Shown here in pieces: positions 61,983 through 64,000 of a stretch of 64,000 nucleotides of DNA. Each line of letters begins with the position of its first letter. The stretch's first letter is position 1. Source of the DNA: Cytophagales bacterium (GTDB lineage: Bacteria > Bacteroidota > Bacteroidia > Cytophagales > Spirosomataceae). The stretch spans positions 62,001 to 126,000 of the forward strand of contig JAAFJE010000001.1 in NCBI GenBank assembly GCA_013298025.1, written 5' to 3'. Below the pieces are notes generated by a model. It saw only the letters and a list, made by a program, of their open reading frames with translations, had not been told where the DNA came from and searched no databases. The position numbers and the translations under genes were made by a program.

Positions 61983-63041
61983 CTACTTATCTGAACGCTC
62001 TACCTTTCTAATTTTCACAGGTTTACCCGGACGAGCAAACAACACCCCTCCTACTACAATGGTATCGCCTTGCACCACGCCCGACTTAATTTCTACATAT
62101 TCTTCGGTACGAAGCCCTGTTTCTACATTGGCATAGGTAGGCATTCCATCTTTTACAAGAATCAACTTTTTATTTTTATCGTCAGGAACAATGGCATTGG
62201 TTGGTACCATGATGCTCTTTGTGCCAACACCATTCGGAATATATACTTTTACGAAAGAACCCGGATTGGCTTCGCATTTCGACAAAATCGCCCTTACTTG
62301 GAGGTTGCGGGTACTCAGGTTGATTTGTGGCTCGATGGCAATGACGGTTGCCTTACAACGACTTTTGAAAGGAACATCTACTTCTACTTCGAGTACCGCT
62401 CCTTTACGCACGGCGGCGGTGTATTCTTCTGGCACGGTAAAATCGACCTTCAATACGCTCGTTTGCTGCAAAGTAGCCAACAAAGTAGCAGGCGTTACAT
62501 ACGCTCCTTGGCTTACTTTACGCAAGCCAACCACGCCTGTAAAAGGAGCTTTTAGTACCGTTTTTTCGATAAGTGTTTGGGTATATGCCATGTCGGCTTT
62601 GAGGCTATTGACTTGGTTCAATGCCACATCATAATCACTTTGATTTACGCCATTAATGGCTATCAATTTGGCTAAACGTTGCTCAGTTTTTTGGGCAAGT
62701 TCTAGCTGTACTTTTAGTTTGTTGAGCTGGGCTTGTAAGTCGCCATCAAAAACCTTGGCAATGACCGTACCTTGTGCCACAGCTTTGCCTTCGGGGACAT
62801 TCAGGTAGGTAAGTCGGCCACTCACTTCGGGGTGTAATTCTACATACTCGTTGGCCACAATAGAGCCGTTGGCTTCTACGGTGTCGCTAATTGCCTCCGG
62901 ATAAGCCACCAATACGTCCACTATGGCTGGTTGGTCTTCTTTGGGTTTTGAATCCTCTTTTTTCTTACTCTGACAGCCCGTTACCAATAGGCACATTGCT
63001 AAGGCTATGGTAGGTGTCAACAAAAAAGTTTCTTTTTTCAT
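61983..63041 (-). CDS. RND efflux periplasmic adaptor lipoprotein (MFP)
   Basis: 352 residues. The N terminus carries a lipoprotein signal (LTPTIALAMCLLVTGC) with the lipobox cysteine. The membrane-fusion-protein core follows: biotinyl-lipoyl halves (EAISDTVEANGSIVANEYVEL, LKAPFTGVVGLRKVSQGAYV), a coiled-coil hairpin (LNKLKVQLELAQKTEQRLAKL) and a beta-barrel domain (VLKVDFTVPEEYTAAV). It links the RND permease (62 bases downstream) to the TolC-type channel. The usual TetR or AraC repressor is not directly adjacent. Confidence 0.93.
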   Translation of the reverse strand: MKKETFLLTPTIALAMCLLVTGCQSKKKEDSKPKEDQPAIVDVLVAYPEAISDTVEANGSIVANEYVELHPEVSGRLTYLNVPEGKAVAQGTVIAKVFDGDLQAQLNKLKVQLELAQKTEQRLAKLIAINGVNQSDYDVALNQVNSLKADMAYTQTLIEKTVLKAPFTGVVGLRKVSQGAYVTPATLLATLQQTSVLKVDFTVPEEYTAAVRKGAVLEVEVDVPFKSRCKATVIAIEPQINLSTRNLQVRAILSKCEANPGSFVKVYIPNGVGTKSIMVPTNAIVPDDKNKKLILVKDGMPTYANVETGLRTEEYVEIKSGVVQGDTIVVGGVLFARPGKPVKIRKVERSDK

Positions 63042-63178
63042 ATTACAATTTAGCTTTAAATTCGTCTATTTGTGGGGGCTTTATGTTGTATAAGATGGCA
63101 CAACTTAATACATTTCACCTAATTTTCTCACCGCTTTTGTCTGATTCGCTCGGTAATTTCGCCCAACACCTGCTTTTG

Positions 63179-63808
63179 TTAGACGTGATGCCATACTTGC
63201 GATTTGACAAATCCCTGCAAAAAACTTTTTTCTTGGCTCAATTGGTAGCCTTGTTGTGCAAACGCCTTGGCATAATCGGGTAGTTGCTGGGCTTGTACGT
63301 TACTTATCCGCCTGAAAAACTGATACATGAGCCATAGTAAGGTACGACTCCAATACTGCTTGGTAGGAAAGAAATCGGTATGTACCCACAAGCCTTGGGG
63401 CGAGTGATGCCGAGAAAGCCGCCAAAGCATAGAGCCAAGGGCTTGGTTAGGGAACAAATCTAGGACAAATGGTGTAAGTATTATATCGCATTGTAAGCTG
63501 GGAGGTATAGCCTCTTCTGTGCCATGAATGTAATGCACAATAGCCTCGAAAGGGCTGTTGGCCAGACGCTGCCGACAGCGTTGCAGCATTGGTTCGGAGG
63601 GTTCTACATACCAAATAGCCGAAGGATGGCAATACTGCCCCACGGCTATGGCTATTTGTCCAGTGCCTCCACCAATAATCAATACGGTTTGCTGCTTGGG
63701 CAAGGTTTGCAGCCAATGGATTTGTGCGTTGTAGAGATTATGCCCAAAAACACGCCGACAAAGCCAATCGTAGTAAGGAGCGATGCTATCGAAATTAGAA
63801 GAAAACAT
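63179..63808 (-). CDS. Class I SAM-dependent methyltransferase
   Basis: 209 residues from the ATG at 63808 (the frame begins one codon earlier with TTG). Motif I is VLIIGGGTGQIAIAVG, the post-I acid is in WYVEPSEPML and LTPFVLDLFPN is motif IV-like. The overall pattern matches small-molecule methyltransferases of the ubiquinone/menaquinone type (UbiE-like). Substrate unknown. It is divergent from the gene starting at 63816, with only seven bases between start codons, so both promoters must overlap coding or each other. Confidence 0.85.
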   Translation of the reverse strand: MFSSNFDSIAPYYDWLCRRVFGHNLYNAQIHWLQTLPKQQTVLIIGGGTGQIAIAVGQYCHPSAIWYVEPSEPMLQRCRQRLANSPFEAIVHYIHGTEEAIPPSLQCDIILTPFVLDLFPNQALGSMLWRLSRHHSPQGLWVHTDFFPTKQYWSRTLLWLMYQFFRRISNVQAQQLPDYAKAFAQQGYQLSQEKSFLQGFVKSQVWHHV

Positions 63809-63815
63809 CAAGAAA

Positions 63816-64000
63816 ATGGAGATTATGATTAAAAATATGGTATGTGACCGTTGTAAATGGGTGGTGGCACAACACCTTACGCAACTCGGTTTGTCGTATC
63901 AAGATATTGAGTTGGGCAAAGTTTATTTCGAGCAAATGCCCAACGCCAGTCAACTCGAAGCCCTTGCCCAAGTATTAGAAACCTCGGGCTTTGTGCTTTT
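63816..64000 (+). CDS. 5' end of an AraC-type regulator with HMA-like N-terminal segment (partial)
   Basis: The first 61 codons (start at 63816, alternative 63825) read MEIMIKNMVCDRCKWVVAQH, with a CDRC motif and then a beta-alpha-beta pattern (LSYQDIELGKVYFEQ, LEALAQVLETSGFVLL) like a heavy-metal-associated domain. Bacteroidota have AraC-family regulators beginning this way, with the DNA-binding domain at the C-terminal end, which is outside the window. Copper or other soft-metal sensing would fit the Cys-x-x-Cys motif, but the target is not visible. Confidence 0.6.
   Translation, partial: MEIMIKNMVCDRCKWVVAQHLTQLGLSYQDIELGKVYFEQMPNASQLEALAQVLETSGFVL

Overview
The window looks like a chromosomal segment of a Bacteroidota bacterium, most likely a Cytophagales/Spirosomataceae member; the phylum is well supported, the family is inference. 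The evidence is AT-rich intergenic DNA with the Bacteroidota -7 promoter element TAnnTTTG in front of several genes, weak Shine-Dalgarno sequences, a type IX secretion C-terminal sorting domain, a carboxypeptidase-regulatory/OMP-barrel TonB-type receptor, a beta-propeller LytS-type sensor paired with a LytTR regulator, and several families common in this phylum (DUF6807/PmoA, DUF6428, DUF6671).

Layout. 1-3308: the 3' end of an NtrC-type regulator, a cytosolic PAS histidine kinase and a beta-CASP metallo-hydrolase. 3.3-5.8 kb: an accessory patch with a decayed IS630-type transposase and a two-TM protein resembling putative abortive-infection proteins. 5.8-9.5 kb: purL. 9.8-13.9 kb: a propeller sensor kinase gene cut by a 191-bp MITE-like insertion (20-bp perfect inverted repeats, 9-bp target duplication), followed by its LytTR regulator. 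14.1-16.7 kb: a secreted C39-like peptidase/Ig-repeat/T9SS protein, split by a frameshifting deletion in a 438-bp repeat. 16.9-24.9 kb: GH51 arabinofuranosidase, outer-membrane receptor, TRIC-type channel and a TPR kinase/LuxR regulator pair. 25-27.8 kb: an XdhC - sugar isomerase/epimerase - SDR operon.

27.9-37.1 kb: a zinc-ribbon membrane protein, a PER-like subclass A2 beta-lactamase, isocitrate dehydrogenase, a DUF6671 protein, and a leftward operon for an alpha-amino-acid-ester-hydrolase-like enzyme, a sterol-desaturase-like protein, PBP4 and a DUF1801 protein. 37.3-41 kb: hisG-hisD-hisC, with both gaps filled by inverted arrays of GTGAATT-like heptamers; the hisG-hisD gap also carries a REP-like hairpin doublet with a relative near 41.6 kb. 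41-48.3 kb: a small barrel protein, tRNA-Ala(GGC) with a clear promoter and terminator, DUF6428, a 1-Cys peroxiredoxin, a GH25 muramidase, pgi, a 14-bp minisatellite and a YgiB/YgiC-like pair. 48.3-57 kb: a 1199-residue fusion of a polytopic membrane domain to a GMC oxidoreductase, then small envelope or secreted proteins (DUF6807, EK-rich protein, barrel protein, CAP protein). 57-64 kb: an RND tripartite efflux operon ending in a VOC gene, a methyltransferase, and the 5' end of a gene starting with an HMA-like segment.

Most genes are housekeeping or envelope functions. The unusual content is the family of small repeats and palindromes, the two gene-splitting events, the Abi-like protein beside the IS remnant, and the membrane-GMC fusion. 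I found no CRISPR array, prophage or complete known defence system.
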